Positions 22,964 through 34,134 are shown, counted from the stretch's first letter. The stretch is 64,000 nt of DNA from Thiobacillus sp. (GCA_024708885.1 JANJXT010000061.1:1-64000); one strand, 5' to 3'. Made by a program: numbers and translations. Notes: a model not told the origin generated them from the letters alone.

Positions 22964-24316
22964 TCAGGAATCGGTCGATTCCACCTTCACCTGCGCGCGT
23001 CCGTGCCGGAAACGCAGGTCGAGCGCGTCGCCCGCGGCGAGTGTCGCGGCGTCCTGCACCACGCGCCCGTCCGCGCGCTGCACGATACTGTAGCCGCGTG
23101 CGAGCACATTCTCGGGATTGAGGTGGGCAAGACTGCTGGCGAAGCGCGCGAGGCCGAGCTGCCTGTGCGCGAGGGCGCCTGCCATGGCGCGCCGCTGGCG
23201 CATCGCCAGCGCATCGATCTGGATGCCGTGACGCTGCAGCAGGTGAGCGGGACTCACCAGCCGCCGGCCGAGCGCTTCCAGGCGGGCCGTTTCACGCGCC
23301 AGCCGCAGCTGCCGGGCACCGGCCAGGCGGCGTGCGTACTGGGCCAGAGCGTCCTGCCGGCGGCGCAACTGTTCGGCCGGGTGCGCCAGGCGCCGCGCCA
23401 GATAATCGAGCTGCTGCATGCCGGCGTGCAGGCGGCGTTCGAAATGCTGGCGCAGGCGTTGCGCGTGGCGGTCGAGTGCGCGCAGCAGATCCTCGCGCAG
23501 CGGGCTTGCCAGCTCGGCGGCGGCGGTGGGCGTCGGGGCGCGCAGGTCGGCGGCAAAATCGGCCAGCGTGAAGTCGGTCTCATGGCCGACCCCGCTCACC
23601 ACCGGAATCGGGCTGGCGGCGATCGCGCGCGCCACGGCTTCGTCGTTGAACGCCCACAGGTCTTCCAGCGAACCGCCGCCGCGGCACACCAGCAGCACGT
23701 CGCACTCGGCGCGCGCGCCCGCGGCGCGAATCGCGGCGGCAATCTGGGCGCCCGCGCCGGCGCCTTGCACCGGCGTGGGATAAATGAACACCGGCAGCCC
23801 CGGCATGCGCCGCGCCAGCGCGGTCAGCACGTCGTGCAGCGCGGCGGCCTGCGGCGAGGTGACGATGCCGAGCCGGCGCGGCAAGCGGGGCAGCGGACGC
23901 TTCTTTGCCGCGTCGAACAGGCCTTCCGCTTCCAGCTTTGCCTTGAGTCTGAGATAGGCCTCGTACAGGCGGCCGGCGCCGGCGCGCCGTATCTGCTCGA
24001 CGCCGAGCTGGAACTCGCCACGCGCTTCGTACAGCGAAGGCAGGGCGCGCACCTCGACGCGGTCGCCGTTGGCGGGCGTGAAGCCGGCGAACTGGTTTCG
24101 GCCGCGGAACATCACGCAGCGCACCTGTGCGCTCGCATCCTTGATGGCGAAATACCAGTGCCCCGACGCGGCGCGGGTGAAATTGGACACCTCGCCTTCG
24201 ACCCACAGCAACGGCAGTTGCGATTCCAGCGCACGGCGCGCCATGCGGTTGAGTTCGCTCACGCTGAGCACGGGGGGCGCGGATTCGGTTGCGGCGCTGT
24301 CGTCGAAAAGATCCAT
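22964..24316 (-). CDS. xseA: Exodeoxyribonuclease VII large subunit
   Basis: VSELNRMARRALESQLPLLWVEGEVSNFTRAASGHWYF; VCRGGGSLEDLWAFNDE; SGVGHETDFTLADFAADLRAPTPTAAAEL. Confidence 0.96.
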   Translation of the reverse strand: MDLFDDSAATESAPPVLSVSELNRMARRALESQLPLLWVEGEVSNFTRAASGHWYFAIKDASAQVRCVMFRGRNQFAGFTPANGDRVEVRALPSLYEARGEFQLGVEQIRRAGAGRLYEAYLRLKAKLEAEGLFDAAKKRPLPRLPRRLGIVTSPQAAALHDVLTALARRMPGLPVFIYPTPVQGAGAGAQIAAAIRAAGARAECDVLLVCRGGGSLEDLWAFNDEAVARAIAASPIPVVSGVGHETDFTLADFAADLRAPTPTAAAELASPLREDLLRALDRHAQRLRQHFERRLHAGMQQLDYLARRLAHPAEQLRRRQDALAQYARRLAGARQLRLARETARLEALGRRLVSPAHLLQRHGIQIDALAMRQRRAMAGALAHRQLGLARFASSLAHLNPENVLARGYSIVQRADGRVVQDAATLAAGDALDLRFRHGRAQVKVESTDS

Positions 24317-24407
24317 GCCACGGAGCATAACGGGTTTGCCTGCGCCGTGACTCATGCACACGCGGACACGCGCGGCACAAGGAATCGGGCCACACACCTT
24401 GACAGTG

Positions 24408-24451
24408 CAATTGTTTTATAAGTCATTGATCATAAATATGAAAAACAATTG
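24408..24451. promoter_or_regulatory. AT-rich inverted repeat CAATTGTTTT-N24-AAAACAATTG
   Basis: Perfect 10-bp arms at 24408-24417 and 24442-24451 in a GC-rich background; TTGACA at 24399-24404. Confidence 0.6.
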
Positions 24452-24653
24452 TCTACTTTTTGGGCCCGAGGTGGAATTCCTTTGGGGGCGGGCGCTTAGG
24501 CGGCAAGCGCGCCAGTTCCGCACAGAGTTATCCACATGAACTGTGGAGAACTCGCTCGCGTCGCGCACGCCCGGCGATTCGCTGCGCACACTTGCTCAAA
24601 CCCGCGCGCGGGCGCTACATTTCGTTTGTTGTGTTCATCGGGAGTGGAATCCA

Positions 24654-25259
24654 GTGCTTGCCATCATCGAGGCTGCCGGTTGGCCGATCTGGCCGTTGAT
24701 CCTGGCGTCGGTCATCGCCGTGGCCATCATCATCGAGCGCCTGTACAGCCTGCGCAACAGCGAGGTTGCGCCGGAGGGGCTGCTCGCAGAAACGGTCAAG
24801 GCCTATCAGGAGCGTGGGGTGACGACGGAGCTGCTGAGCCGACTCAACGAGAGCTCGCCGCTGGGACGGATTTTTGCGACGGCCCTGAAGAACGCGCACA
24901 ACTCGCGCGAAGTGATGCGCGAGTCGATCGAGGAGTCGGGGCGCGCCGTCACGCACGAACTCGACCGCTTTCTCACCTCGCTCGGCACGGTGGCCAGCAT
25001 GGCGCCGCTGCTCGGCCTGTTTGGCACGGTGGTCGGCATGATCGAGATCTTCGGCGCGCAGACCGCCACCGGCACCAATCCCGGGCAGCTCGCGCACGGC
25101 ATTTCGATTGCGCTGTACAACACCGCGTTCGGCCTCATCATCGCGATTCCCGCGATGATCTTCTATCGCTACTTCCGCGCCAAGGTGGAGCGCCTGGTGG
25201 TCGACATGGAACAGCAGGCGGTCAAGCTCGTCGAGATCGTCCAGGGCGACCGGAAATAG
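24654..25259 (+). CDS. exbB: MotA/TolQ/ExbB proton channel family protein
   Basis: TSLGTVASMAPLLGLFGTVVGMIEIF, LAHGISIALYNTAFGLIIAIPAM; likely GTG start at 24654 (ORF extends to 24543). Confidence 0.9.
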   Translation: MLAIIEAAGWPIWPLILASVIAVAIIIERLYSLRNSEVAPEGLLAETVKAYQERGVTTELLSRLNESSPLGRIFATALKNAHNSREVMRESIEESGRAVTHELDRFLTSLGTVASMAPLLGLFGTVVGMIEIFGAQTATGTNPGQLAHGISIALYNTAFGLIIAIPAMIFYRYFRAKVERLVVDMEQQAVKLVEIVQGDRK

Positions 25260-25262
25260 ACC

Positions 25263-25679
25263 ATGAACTTCAGAAAAGGCCGCCGCGAGGATTACCCGGA
25301 AATCAACCTGATTCCGTTCATCGACATCCTGCTCGTCATCGTCATTTTTCTCGCCGTGACGACGACCTACGCGCGCTTCGCCGAACTCAAGATCAACCTG
25401 CCCACCAGCACCGCCGAGCAGACGCCGACGCAGCCGAAGCAGATCGAGGTCGCGGTGGCGGAGGATGGCCGCTACCAGATTGACGAACGCGCCCTGGGCG
25501 ACGCCAGCATCGACACGCTGGCCGCGGCGCTGCAAGCGGCGGCAGCCAGCCAGACCGATCCCGTGGTGGTGATCAACGCCGATGCGCGGGCCACCCACCA
25601 GGCGGTGGTGAATGTGATGGAAGCCGCGCGCCGGGTCGGGCTTGCGCGCATCACCTTCGCCACGCAGACGCCGCCCTGA
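25263..25679 (+). CDS. exbD: ExbD/TolR biopolymer transport protein
   Basis: INLIPFIDILLVIVIFLAVTTTY; adjacent to exbB. Confidence 0.92.
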   Translation: MNFRKGRREDYPEINLIPFIDILLVIVIFLAVTTTYARFAELKINLPTSTAEQTPTQPKQIEVAVAEDGRYQIDERALGDASIDTLAAALQAAAASQTDPVVVINADARATHQAVVNVMEAARRVGLARITFATQTPP

Positions 25680-25690
25680 CGGGGCCGCCG

Positions 25691-26671
25691 ATGCTGTTTT
25701 CCTGGCGGTTGTGGGCGCGCACCGGTGCGCTCACGCTGCTGCTGCTTCCGTTTTCCGCGCTGTTCGCCGCCGCCGTCGCGCTGCGCCGGCTGGCCTACCG
25801 CCGCGGCTGGCTGGCGGCGGTTCGCGTCGGTGTGCCGGTGATCGTCGTCGGCAACATCACGGCTGGCGGCAGCGGCAAGACCCCCATGGCAATCTGGCTC
25901 GTGGACCATCTGCGCGCGCGCGGGTTCCGGCCGGGCGTGGTCAGCCGCGGCTACGGCGGCCGCGCGCGCGGCTGCGTCGAGGTGGGCGCGGCCCATTCGC
26001 CTGCCGAGGTCGGGGATGAGCCCTTGCTGATCCGCCTCAAGACCGGCGCGCCGGTGGTCGTGGGGCGCGACCGCGTCGCCGCGGCACGCACCCTGCTGGC
26101 GCGGCATCCGGGTGTCGACCTCATCGTGGCGGACGACGGCCTGCAGCACTACCGCCTCGCGCGCGATCTCGAACTCGTGGTCGTCGATGCCGCGGCCGGC
26201 TTCGGCAACGGCTGGCTCCTGCCGGCGGGGCCCTTGCGCGAGCCGCGCAGCCGCCTGCACACGGCCGATGCGCTGATCCAGGCGGTGCGTCCTGGTGCGC
26301 AGCCGCGCGATCTCGCCGGATGGTGCGCCGATTTCGTCGCAGGCCGCGCCTGGCGCCTGCGCACGCCCGAGATGCGGCGGCCGCTCGAGGAACTGCCGCG
26401 AGGCGAGTGGCTCGCCGCCACGGGCATCGGCCGCCCCGAAGGTTTCTTCGATCTGCTCGCCCTCCATGGCGTGCGCTTCACGCCGCGCGCCTTCCCCGAT
26501 CACCACGCCTTCACGGCCGACGAACTGCCCGCCGACGGGCGAGTGCTGATGACCGAGAAAGACGCGGTAAAATGCCGGGATTTTGCGGGCGCCGATTGGT
26601 GGGCGGTGGAACTCGAAGCCGCACCGGAGCCGGCATGGGTCGATTGGCTGAATGCGCGCATCCCACGATGA
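25691..26671 (+). CDS. lpxK: Tetraacyldisaccharide 4'-kinase
   Basis: VGNITAGGSGKTPMAIWLVDHLRARGFRPGVVSRGYGG; VADDGLQHYRLARDLELVVVDA. Confidence 0.95.
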   Translation: MLFSWRLWARTGALTLLLLPFSALFAAAVALRRLAYRRGWLAAVRVGVPVIVVGNITAGGSGKTPMAIWLVDHLRARGFRPGVVSRGYGGRARGCVEVGAAHSPAEVGDEPLLIRLKTGAPVVVGRDRVAAARTLLARHPGVDLIVADDGLQHYRLARDLELVVVDAAAGFGNGWLLPAGPLREPRSRLHTADALIQAVRPGAQPRDLAGWCADFVAGRAWRLRTPEMRRPLEELPRGEWLAATGIGRPEGFFDLLALHGVRFTPRAFPDHHAFTADELPADGRVLMTEKDAVKCRDFAGADWWAVELEAAPEPAWVDWLNARIPR

Positions 26672-27813
26672 CGACAAAGACAAGGGATGCGCCGGTGAGG
26701 GGACATCGAATGCAGACTTCGGAGTGGACGGATCGGCGCCATCCCTGCCGCTGGGTGACGGAAGGCGAGGACGGCTTCTGGGTGCCGCGGCGTTCCGAAA
26801 TTCTCACCCAGTTCTTCACCCGTTACCTGTTCGTCTCGCTGGCGGTGATTTATTTCTCCACCCTGGGCGCGGTGCCGCCGGTGTTCCTCACCGTCGAGCA
26901 GTTGCTGATTGCGCTCGGCGTCTATTTCGTCGTCAACAGCGGGTTCCTGCGCCTCGCCCTGCGGGGCGTGACGCTGCTGAAGATCCGCAGCGCGATGGCG
27001 GCCGATCTGCTCATCGTGACCCTGTGCGTGATCCACGATCCCAACCCGATTCCGCCGTCCGCGCTGGCGTTTCTCATGGTGCTGCTCGGCAATGGCATGC
27101 GCTACGGCATGCGCCTGTTCGCCGAAGTGCTTGGCGGCGCCTTCCTCGGCATGGCGGCCGCCTTCGCTTTCCGTTATCGCCTGGGCGGTTTCTCGATCGG
27201 TGCGGGAGACGTGTTTTTCGGCGTGTTCTGGGTCACGCTCGCGGTGTATGCCTACATCCTCATGGGGCACATTGAAGGGCAGCGGCGCCAGCTCGACTAC
27301 CGCAGCCGCTTCGACACCCTGACCGGTCTGCTCAATCGCCACGGCCTGCTGGCCGCATCCGAGCAGGTCTTCGACCGTGCGGATCGCGGCGTGCCCGCCA
27401 CCGTGCTGTTCGCCGATCTCAACCAGTTCAAGGCAATCAACGATCGCTTTGGACACGGCGCGGGCGATCGTGTGCTGGCCGAATTCGCGCAGATCTTCAG
27501 CGAGTCGGCCGAAATGGGCGTATATGGACGCTGGGGGGGCGATGAATTCGTCGCCCTGCTGCCGGCGCGGGGCGACGCCGCCGTACGGCAGATTTTCGCG
27601 CGCATCGAGGCACGCATGGCGGCGTGGAACCAGAGCAACGGGCTGCCGATGGATGCGAGCCTGGGTGTGGCCCATGCGCCGCGCGACGGCCACGATCTCA
27701 TGACGCTGCTGTCGATCGCCGACATTCGCCTTTATCAGAGCAAGTCACAGCGGCCGGACGCGGCCGAAGCATCTTTTTACAGGACACCCGCCCATGAACC
27801 CGAAGCTTCTTGA
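26668..27813 (+). CDS. Membrane-anchored diguanylate cyclase (GGDEF)
   Basis: N-terminal TM segments; [28 protein letters not shown] overlap with lpxK and overlap with the Trm112 gene. Confidence 0.92.
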   Translation: MTTKTRDAPVRGHRMQTSEWTDRRHPCRWVTEGEDGFWVPRRSEILTQFFTRYLFVSLAVIYFSTLGAVPPVFLTVEQLLIALGVYFVVNSGFLRLALRGVTLLKIRSAMAADLLIVTLCVIHDPNPIPPSALAFLMVLLGNGMRYGMRLFAEVLGGAFLGMAAAFAFRYRLGGFSIGAGDVFFGVFWVTLAVYAYILMGHIEGQRRQLDYRSRFDTLTGLLNRHGLLAASEQVFDRADRGVPATVLFADLNQFKAINDRFGHGAGDRVLAEFAQIFSESAEMGVYGRWGGDEFVALLPARGDAAVRQIFARIEARMAAWNQSNGLPMDASLGVAHAPRDGHDLMTLLSIADIRLYQSKSQRPDAAEASFYRTPAHEPEAS

Positions 27814-27979
27814 AATCCTCGTCTGTCCGGTGTGCAAAAGCCCGCTGGAATGGAAAAAATCCGCCCAGGAGCTGATCTGCCATGCATGCCGCCTGGCTTA
27901 TCCGATTCGCGACGACATTCCGGTGATGCTGCCGGAAGAGGCGCGCACCCTGAGCGTCGAAGAAATCCACGGACAATAG
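27794..27979 (+). CDS. Trm112-family zinc-ribbon protein
   Basis: [20 protein letters not shown]...[20 protein letters not shown]. Confidence 0.92.
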   Translation: MNPKLLEILVCPVCKSPLEWKKSAQELICHACRLAYPIRDDIPVMLPEEARTLSVEEIHGQ

Positions 27980-27984
27980 GGCAC

Positions 27985-28782
27985 GTGCACTTCCGCGTCG
28001 TCATTCCCGCGCGTTACGCGTCCAGCCGGCTGCCGGGCAAGCCGCTGGCGGACATCGGCGGCCGTCCGATGGTGCTGCGCGTACTCGATCAGGCGCTGCG
28101 TGCCGGTGCCGAAGCGGTCATCGTCGCCACCGACGACGCCCGCGTGGAGCAGGCGGTGGCCGCGGCGGGCCATGCGGCGCTGCTGACCTCGCCCGCGCAC
28201 CAGTCGGGAACCGAGCGGCTCGTCGAGGTCGTCGAGACGCTCGGCTGGCCGGACGATACCCTCGTGGTCAACGTGCAGGGTGACGAGCCGCTGCTTGATC
28301 CGGCGCTGATCCGCGAGGCGGCGCGGCAGCTCGTATTGCACGAAGATGCCGTGATGGCGACGCTGGCCCACGCGATCCACGATCCCGCCGACTTCGTCAA
28401 CCCGAACGTGGTCAAAGTGGTGGCCGATGAGTCCGGCTATGCCCTGTACTTCAGCCGCGCCCCCATTCCCTGGCCGCGTGACGCCTTCGCCGGCGGCGAG
28501 ACCATGCCGCACGACCTTGGCGCCTTGCGTCACATCGGCCTGTATGCCTATCGTGCGGGATTTCTGCGCACGTACGCGAGCCTCGCATCCTCGCCGCTGG
28601 AGCGCCACGAGATGCTGGAGCAGTTGCGTGTGCTGTGGCATGGCTACCGCATCAGCCTCGGCCTGGCGGCGCGTGCGCCCGCGCCGGGGGTGGACACTGT
28701 GGAGGATCTCGAGCGGGTGCGCGCGCTGGTCGCCGCGGGCGGGGGGTTTGAGCCGGATGAATCGGCGAATAAAATTTTTTAA
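27985..28782 (+). CDS. kdsB: 3-deoxy-manno-octulosonate cytidylyltransferase
   Basis: [44 protein letters not shown] start at 27985. Confidence 0.95.
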   Translation: MHFRVVIPARYASSRLPGKPLADIGGRPMVLRVLDQALRAGAEAVIVATDDARVEQAVAAAGHAALLTSPAHQSGTERLVEVVETLGWPDDTLVVNVQGDEPLLDPALIREAARQLVLHEDAVMATLAHAIHDPADFVNPNVVKVVADESGYALYFSRAPIPWPRDAFAGGETMPHDLGALRHIGLYAYRAGFLRTYASLASSPLERHEMLEQLRVLWHGYRISLGLAARAPAPGVDTVEDLERVRALVAAGGGFEPDESANKIF

Positions 28783-28809
28783 GTGTTGCTTGAGGCACGC
28801 ATCGCTTAG

Positions 28810-29508
<699 letters not shown>

Positions 29509-29515
29509 AGACACG

Positions 29516-29881
29516 ATGCCGGCGCAGATCGCCCCGATGAGCGACACCGAACGCTGGGTCGTCCAGCAGGCGGTGAACGAGCGCTATACTCGCGAGATCG
29601 CGCTGCAGGACGTGGAGACCGAAATCCGCCTGCATGCCGAGGACCGCGAACTGGCGCTTTGCCCGGGTCTCTACTGGAACGAGCATGGCTGTCATTTCGT
29701 GCTCTCCAAGACGGGCGACTCGCGCTACCGCAGCATGTTCTTCTGGCGCATCCGCGACCGTTTCGCGACCGGGCGCGAGGAATACGACGACATCGGCGAC
29801 TGCGTGACGACCCTGCTGAAAATGCAGGCGGACGAGGAATCCCGACGCGTCGCCGAGTCCGGTCCTGCCGGCGGGAATTGA
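29516..29881 (+). CDS. Hypothetical protein
   Basis: 121 aa ORF directly downstream of adk; no recognised family. Confidence 0.6.
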   Translation: MPAQIAPMSDTERWVVQQAVNERYTREIALQDVETEIRLHAEDRELALCPGLYWNEHGCHFVLSKTGDSRYRSMFFWRIRDRFATGREEYDDIGDCVTTLLKMQADEESRRVAESGPAGGN

Positions 29882-29887
29882 TGATCG

Positions 29888-29916
29888 AGAGCCAGCCTGC
29901 GCTGGCTCTTTGTTTG
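29888..29916 (+). terminator. Hairpin plus T-rich tail
   Basis: AGAGCCAG-CCTGCG-CTGGCTCT followed by TTGTTT. Confidence 0.55.
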
Positions 29917-29960
29917 ACGAACGAAAACAGTTGGACCACGTTGTCCGAGGAGATCACTAC

Positions 29961-31217
29961 ATGGCGAAGAAAATGAACGCCTTCTATGCACAGTCCGGCG
30001 GCGTCACCGCCGTCATCAACGCCTCCGCCTGCGGCGTGATCGAGACCGCGCGCAAGCACAAGGACAAGATCGGCAAGGTCTATGCCGGCCGCAACGGCAT
30101 CATCGGCGCGCTCACCGAAGACTTGATCGACACCACCAAGGAATCCGCCGCCGCCATCGCTGCGCTGCGTTCCACGCCGTCGGGCGCGTTCGGCTCCTGC
30201 CGCTTCAAGCTGAAATCGCTGGAAGCCAACAAGCGCGAATACGAGCGCCTGATCGAAGTGTTCAAGGCGCACAACATCGGCTACTTCTTCTACAACGGCG
30301 GTGGCGACTCGGCCGACACCTGTTTCAAGGTCAGCCAGCTGTCCGAGCAGATGGGCTATCCGATCCAGGCGATCCACGTGCCGAAGACGGTCGACAACGA
30401 CCTGCCGATCACCGACTGCTGCCCGGGTTTCGGCTCGGTCGCCAAGTACATCGCGGTATCCGCGCTGGAAGCCAGCTTCGACGTGCGCTCGATGGCCAAG
30501 ACCTCGACCAAGGTGTTCGTGCTGGAAGTGATGGGCCGCCACGCCGGCTGGATCGCCGCCGCCGGCGGCCTGATCGAGGACCAGGGCATTCCGGTGGTGA
30601 TCCTGTTCCCCGAGATCGAATTCGATCAAAAGAAATTCCTCGCCCGCGTCGACAAGCTGGTGAAGGAACATGGCTACTGCACGGTGGTCGTCTCCGAAGG
30701 CTGCCACTATCCGGACGGCCGCTTCCTCGCCGAGCAGGGCACGCGCGACGCCTTCGGCCATGCCCAGCTTGGTGGCGCCGCCCCGGTGGTCGCCAACATG
30801 ATCAAGGACGCGCTCGGCCACAAGTTCCACTGGGCTGTCGCCGACTACCTGCAGCGCGCCGCGCGCCACATCGCGTCGAAGACGGATGTGAAGCAGGCGT
30901 ACGAGCTGGGCAAGAAGGCGGTCGATCTGGCGCTCAAGGGCCACAACTCGGTGATGCCGACGGTCGACCGCCTGTCCGACAAACCCTATCGCTACAAGAT
31001 CGGCATGGCACCCTTGTCCAAGGTCGCCAACGTCGAGAAGTTCATGCCGCGCGATTTCATCACCAAGGACGGCTTCGGCATCACGGAGAAGTGCAAGCGT
31101 TACCTGACGCCGCTGATCCAGGGCGAGGACTATCCGAAGTACAAGGACGGCCTGCCGGTGTATGTGACGCTGAAGAACGTCGCGGTCGAGAAGAAGCTGC
31201 CGGCGTTCAAGCTTTGA
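29961..31217 (+). CDS. pfp: Pyrophosphate-dependent 6-phosphofructokinase
   Basis: GGGDSADT (Asp at the nucleotide-discriminating position) and PKTVDNDL (Lys in place of Gly), both PPi-PFK signatures. Confidence 0.92.
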   Translation: MAKKMNAFYAQSGGVTAVINASACGVIETARKHKDKIGKVYAGRNGIIGALTEDLIDTTKESAAAIAALRSTPSGAFGSCRFKLKSLEANKREYERLIEVFKAHNIGYFFYNGGGDSADTCFKVSQLSEQMGYPIQAIHVPKTVDNDLPITDCCPGFGSVAKYIAVSALEASFDVRSMAKTSTKVFVLEVMGRHAGWIAAAGGLIEDQGIPVVILFPEIEFDQKKFLARVDKLVKEHGYCTVVVSEGCHYPDGRFLAEQGTRDAFGHAQLGGAAPVVANMIKDALGHKFHWAVADYLQRAARHIASKTDVKQAYELGKKAVDLALKGHNSVMPTVDRLSDKPYRYKIGMAPLSKVANVEKFMPRDFITKDGFGITEKCKRYLTPLIQGEDYPKYKDGLPVYVTLKNVAVEKKLPAFKL

Positions 31218-31326
31218 GGAGCTGGGAGCTAGGGGCTAGGAGCCAGGGGATGAGCGGCTACGCCGCGTATTCAATAGGCGCGGGCTCCGTCTGCAGCAAC
31301 GCTGGATCCTAGATCCTGGCCCCTGA
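31215..31326. repeat. Intergenic inverted-repeat element
   Basis: Left GCTAGGGGCTAGGAGCC (31228-31244) versus right GGATCCTAGATCCTGGC (31304-31320), imperfect inverted arms (13/17). Confidence 0.5.
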
Positions 31327-31330
31327 AAAA

Positions 31331-31546
31331 ATGACGCTCGACCGCGCACGCCAGATGCTCAAAGTCCAGGCGGATTTTGGCGGCTTCTACAACGGCAATT
31401 CCGCCAAGCTGATCCTCTCCGAGGTGCAGCGGGAACATGGCCAGGCCGCGGTCGATGCATTGATTGTCGAGCTTCAGCTCGATCGGGTGTTCGGGTTCGA
31501 GCCGGGCACGCGGTTCGAAGGTGGGCTTGCGATCGGAAAAGAGTGA
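31331..31546 (+). CDS. Small hypothetical protein
   Basis: 71 aa ORF MTLDRARQMLKVQADFGGFYNGNSAKLILSEVQREHG between pfp and hppA. Confidence 0.55.
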   Translation: MTLDRARQMLKVQADFGGFYNGNSAKLILSEVQREHGQAAVDALIVELQLDRVFGFEPGTRFEGGLAIGKE

Positions 31547-31626
31547 TTCCGATCTGAATATTTGTTGAGTTGGGTGGCGACGCCAGTTGCTGTCCGTGTC
31601 GTTAAGAACCGAAAAGGAGACGTTAC

Positions 31627-33666
31627 ATGTCGACGGAGATGTTGTGGATTCTGGCCAGTGCCATCCTGGCCTTGTTGTACGGGGTATTCTCGATCGGCTG
31701 GATTCTGAAGAAACCGGCCGGCAATGCCCGCATGCAGGAAATCGCGCTGGCCGTACAACAGGGTGCGCAGGCCTACCTCAACCGGCAGTACACCACCATC
31801 GGCCTCGTCGGCGCGGTGCTGTTCGTCGCCCTGTGGCTCGCCCTGGGCAGCTACACCGCGATCGGCTTCCTGATCGGCGCGGTGCTCTCCGGCGCCGCCG
31901 GCTACATCGGCATGAACGTCTCGGTGCGCGCCAACGTGCGTACCGCGGAAGCGGCCTCGCACGGCCTTAACGCCGCGCTCAACATCGCCTTCAAGGGCGG
32001 CGCCATCACCGGCATGCTGGTGGTCGGTCTCGGCCTCCTGGGCGTGGCCGGCTACTATGCCGCGCTGACCTCGATGGGCGTGGACCACATGGACGCGATC
32101 CACGCGCTGGTCGGCCTGGGCTTCGGCGGCTCGCTGATTTCCATCTTCGCGCGTCTGGGCGGCGGCATCTTCACCAAGGGCGCCGACGTCGGCGCCGACC
32201 TGGTGGGCAAGGTCGAAGCCGGCATTCCCGAGGACGATCCGCGCAACCCCGCGGTGATCGCCGACAACGTGGGCGACAACGTGGGCGACTGCGCCGGCAT
32301 GGCCGCCGACCTCTTCGAAACCTACGCGGTGACCCTGATCGCCACCATGCTGCTCGGCGCGCTGATGTTCAGCGCCAGCCCCAACGCGGTGATCTACCCG
32401 CTGGCGCTCGGCGCGGTGTCGATCGTTGCCTCCATCGTCGGCTCCTTCTTCGTCAAGGCGCGCGAGGGCGGCAAGATCATGAACGCGCTGTATCGCGGCC
32501 TCGCCATTTCCGGCGTGATCGCGCTGGTCGCGTTCTATCCCGTGACCACCATGATGTTCGGTGACGGCCTGACGGCGAACGACGGTACGCTCATTCCCGC
32601 GATGAATCTGTATTACGCCGCGATCATCGGCCTGGTGCTGACCGCCGCGATGGTGGTCATCACCGAGTACTACACCGCCACCGAATACACCCCGGTGCGT
32701 CACATCGCCCAGGCGTCCACGACCGGCCACGGCACCAACATCATCGCCGGTCTCGGTGTGTCGATGAAGGCCACCGCCGCGCCGGTGCTCGCCGTGTGTC
32801 TGGCGATCTGGAGCGCGTACGAACTGGGCGGCCTGTACGGCATCGCCATCGCCGCCACCGCCATGCTCTCCATGACCGGCATCATCGTCGCGCTCGACGC
32901 CTACGGCCCGATCACCGACAACGCCGGCGGCATCGCCGAGATGGCCGAACTGCCCAGCGCGATCCGCGACATCACCGACCCGCTCGACGCCGTGGGCAAC
33001 ACCACCAAGGCCGTCACCAAGGGCTACGCCATCGGCTCGGCGGGTCTCGCCGCGCTGGTGCTGTTCGCCGACTACACGCACGCCCTGGAAAGCAAGACCG
33101 GCGGCGTGACGCTGTTCGACCTGTCCGACCACATGGTCATCATCGGTCTGTTCATCGGCGGCATGGTGCCCTATCTGTTCGGCGCCATGGGCATGGAGGC
33201 GGTCGGTCGCGCCGCGGGTTCCGTGGTGGTCGAAGTGCGCCGCCAGTTCAAGGAAATCCCCGGCATCATGGAAGGCAAGGCCAAGCCGGATTATTCCAAG
33301 GCGGTCGACATGCTGACCAAGGCGGCGATCAAGGAAATGATCGTTCCCTCGCTGCTGCCCGTGCTGGTTCCGGTGCTGGTCGGCGTCATCCTCGGCCCCA
33401 AGGCCCTGGGCGGCGTGCTGCTCGGCACCATCATCACCGGCATCTTCGTGGCGATTTCCATGACCACCGGCGGCGGCGCGTGGGATAACGCGAAGAAGTA
33501 CATCGAGGAAGGCAACTTCGGCGGCAAGGGCTCGGAGGCACACAAGGCCGCCGTCACCGGCGACACCGTGGGCGACCCCTACAAGGACACCGCGGGTCCG
33601 GCCGTCAACCCCTTGATCAAGATCATCAACATCGTCGCACTGCTGATCGTGCCGCTGATCGCCTGA
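31627..33666 (+). CDS. hppA: Membrane-bound H+-translocating pyrophosphatase (K+-independent type)
   Basis: [56 protein letters not shown] (Lys/Thr signature of K+-independent enzymes). Confidence 0.95.
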   Translation: MSTEMLWILASAILALLYGVFSIGWILKKPAGNARMQEIALAVQQGAQAYLNRQYTTIGLVGAVLFVALWLALGSYTAIGFLIGAVLSGAAGYIGMNVSVRANVRTAEAASHGLNAALNIAFKGGAITGMLVVGLGLLGVAGYYAALTSMGVDHMDAIHALVGLGFGGSLISIFARLGGGIFTKGADVGADLVGKVEAGIPEDDPRNPAVIADNVGDNVGDCAGMAADLFETYAVTLIATMLLGALMFSASPNAVIYPLALGAVSIVASIVGSFFVKAREGGKIMNALYRGLAISGVIALVAFYPVTTMMFGDGLTANDGTLIPAMNLYYAAIIGLVLTAAMVVITEYYTATEYTPVRHIAQASTTGHGTNIIAGLGVSMKATAAPVLAVCLAIWSAYELGGLYGIAIAATAMLSMTGIIVALDAYGPITDNAGGIAEMAELPSAIRDITDPLDAVGNTTKAVTKGYAIGSAGLAALVLFADYTHALESKTGGVTLFDLSDHMVIIGLFIGGMVPYLFGAMGMEAVGRAAGSVVVEVRRQFKEIPGIMEGKAKPDYSKAVDMLTKAAIKEMIVPSLLPVLVPVLVGVILGPKALGGVLLGTIITGIFVAISMTTGGGAWDNAKKYIEEGNFGGKGSEAHKAAVTGDTVGDPYKDTAGPAVNPLIKIINIVALLIVPLIA

Positions 33667-33683
33667 TCGGGCGCGCGTGTGGT

Positions 33684-33719
33684 AAAACCGCCTTGCACCT
33701 TCGGGTGCGGGCGGTTTTG
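33684..33719 (+). terminator. Rho-independent terminator after hppA
   Basis: AAAACCGCC(TT)GCACC-TTCG-GGTGCGGGCGGTTTTGT. Confidence 0.8.
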
Positions 33720-33834
33720 TGTTCCGGATTGCCGTCGCGCGACGTTCTGCGACGGGAAATGCGGTAAGCTTGCAAAGGGTACCGTTCCCGAAAACCAAAC
33801 CGGGAAACACCTTCACAGAGAGAGAGGAGACGCA

Positions 33835-34041
33835 ATGAAAAAGAACATGGGTGGTATGGATCGTGGCATTCGTGCCGTTGTCGGGCTGGGTCTGATGGGC
33901 TATGCAATGTCCAATCTGCCGGGCGCCGAGAGCCTCATGGTGCCGGCCGGCATCGTCGGCTTTGTTTTTGTGCTGACTGCGGCCATCGGCTGGTGCCCGG
34001 CCTATCTGCCGTTCGGCATCAAGACCTGCAAGACGAAATAA
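33835..34041 (+). CDS. DUF2892/YgaP-like small membrane protein
   Basis: MKKNMGGMDRGIRAVVGLGLMGYAMSN...GWCPAYLPFGIKTCKTK. Confidence 0.8.
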   Translation: MKKNMGGMDRGIRAVVGLGLMGYAMSNLPGAESLMVPAGIVGFVFVLTAAIGWCPAYLPFGIKTCKTK

Positions 34042-34066
34042 ACTTTCACACCGTTTTGCGGTCTGC

Positions 34067-34095
34067 AAAGTGCGCCCACGGGGCGCACTTTTTTT
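34067..34095 (+). terminator. Rho-independent terminator
   Basis: AAAGTGCGCCC-ACG-GGGCGCACTTTTTTT, 11-bp stem. Confidence 0.85.
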
Positions 34096-34134
34096 CGTAC
34101 GTGCGCCCGGCAGGGCGCACTCCTGGAGCTCCTC

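Noticed and set aside
24410-24445. Fur box upstream of exbB
   Set aside because: The AT-rich segment does not give a convincing match to the Fur 19-bp consensus, and this exbBD is linked to lpxK rather than to iron-uptake genes.
24528-24536. Consensus DnaA box as a possible replication origin
   Set aside because: Only one clear box, no dnaA/dnaN/gidA neighbours and no box cluster; kept only as part of the xseA-exbB intergenic observation.
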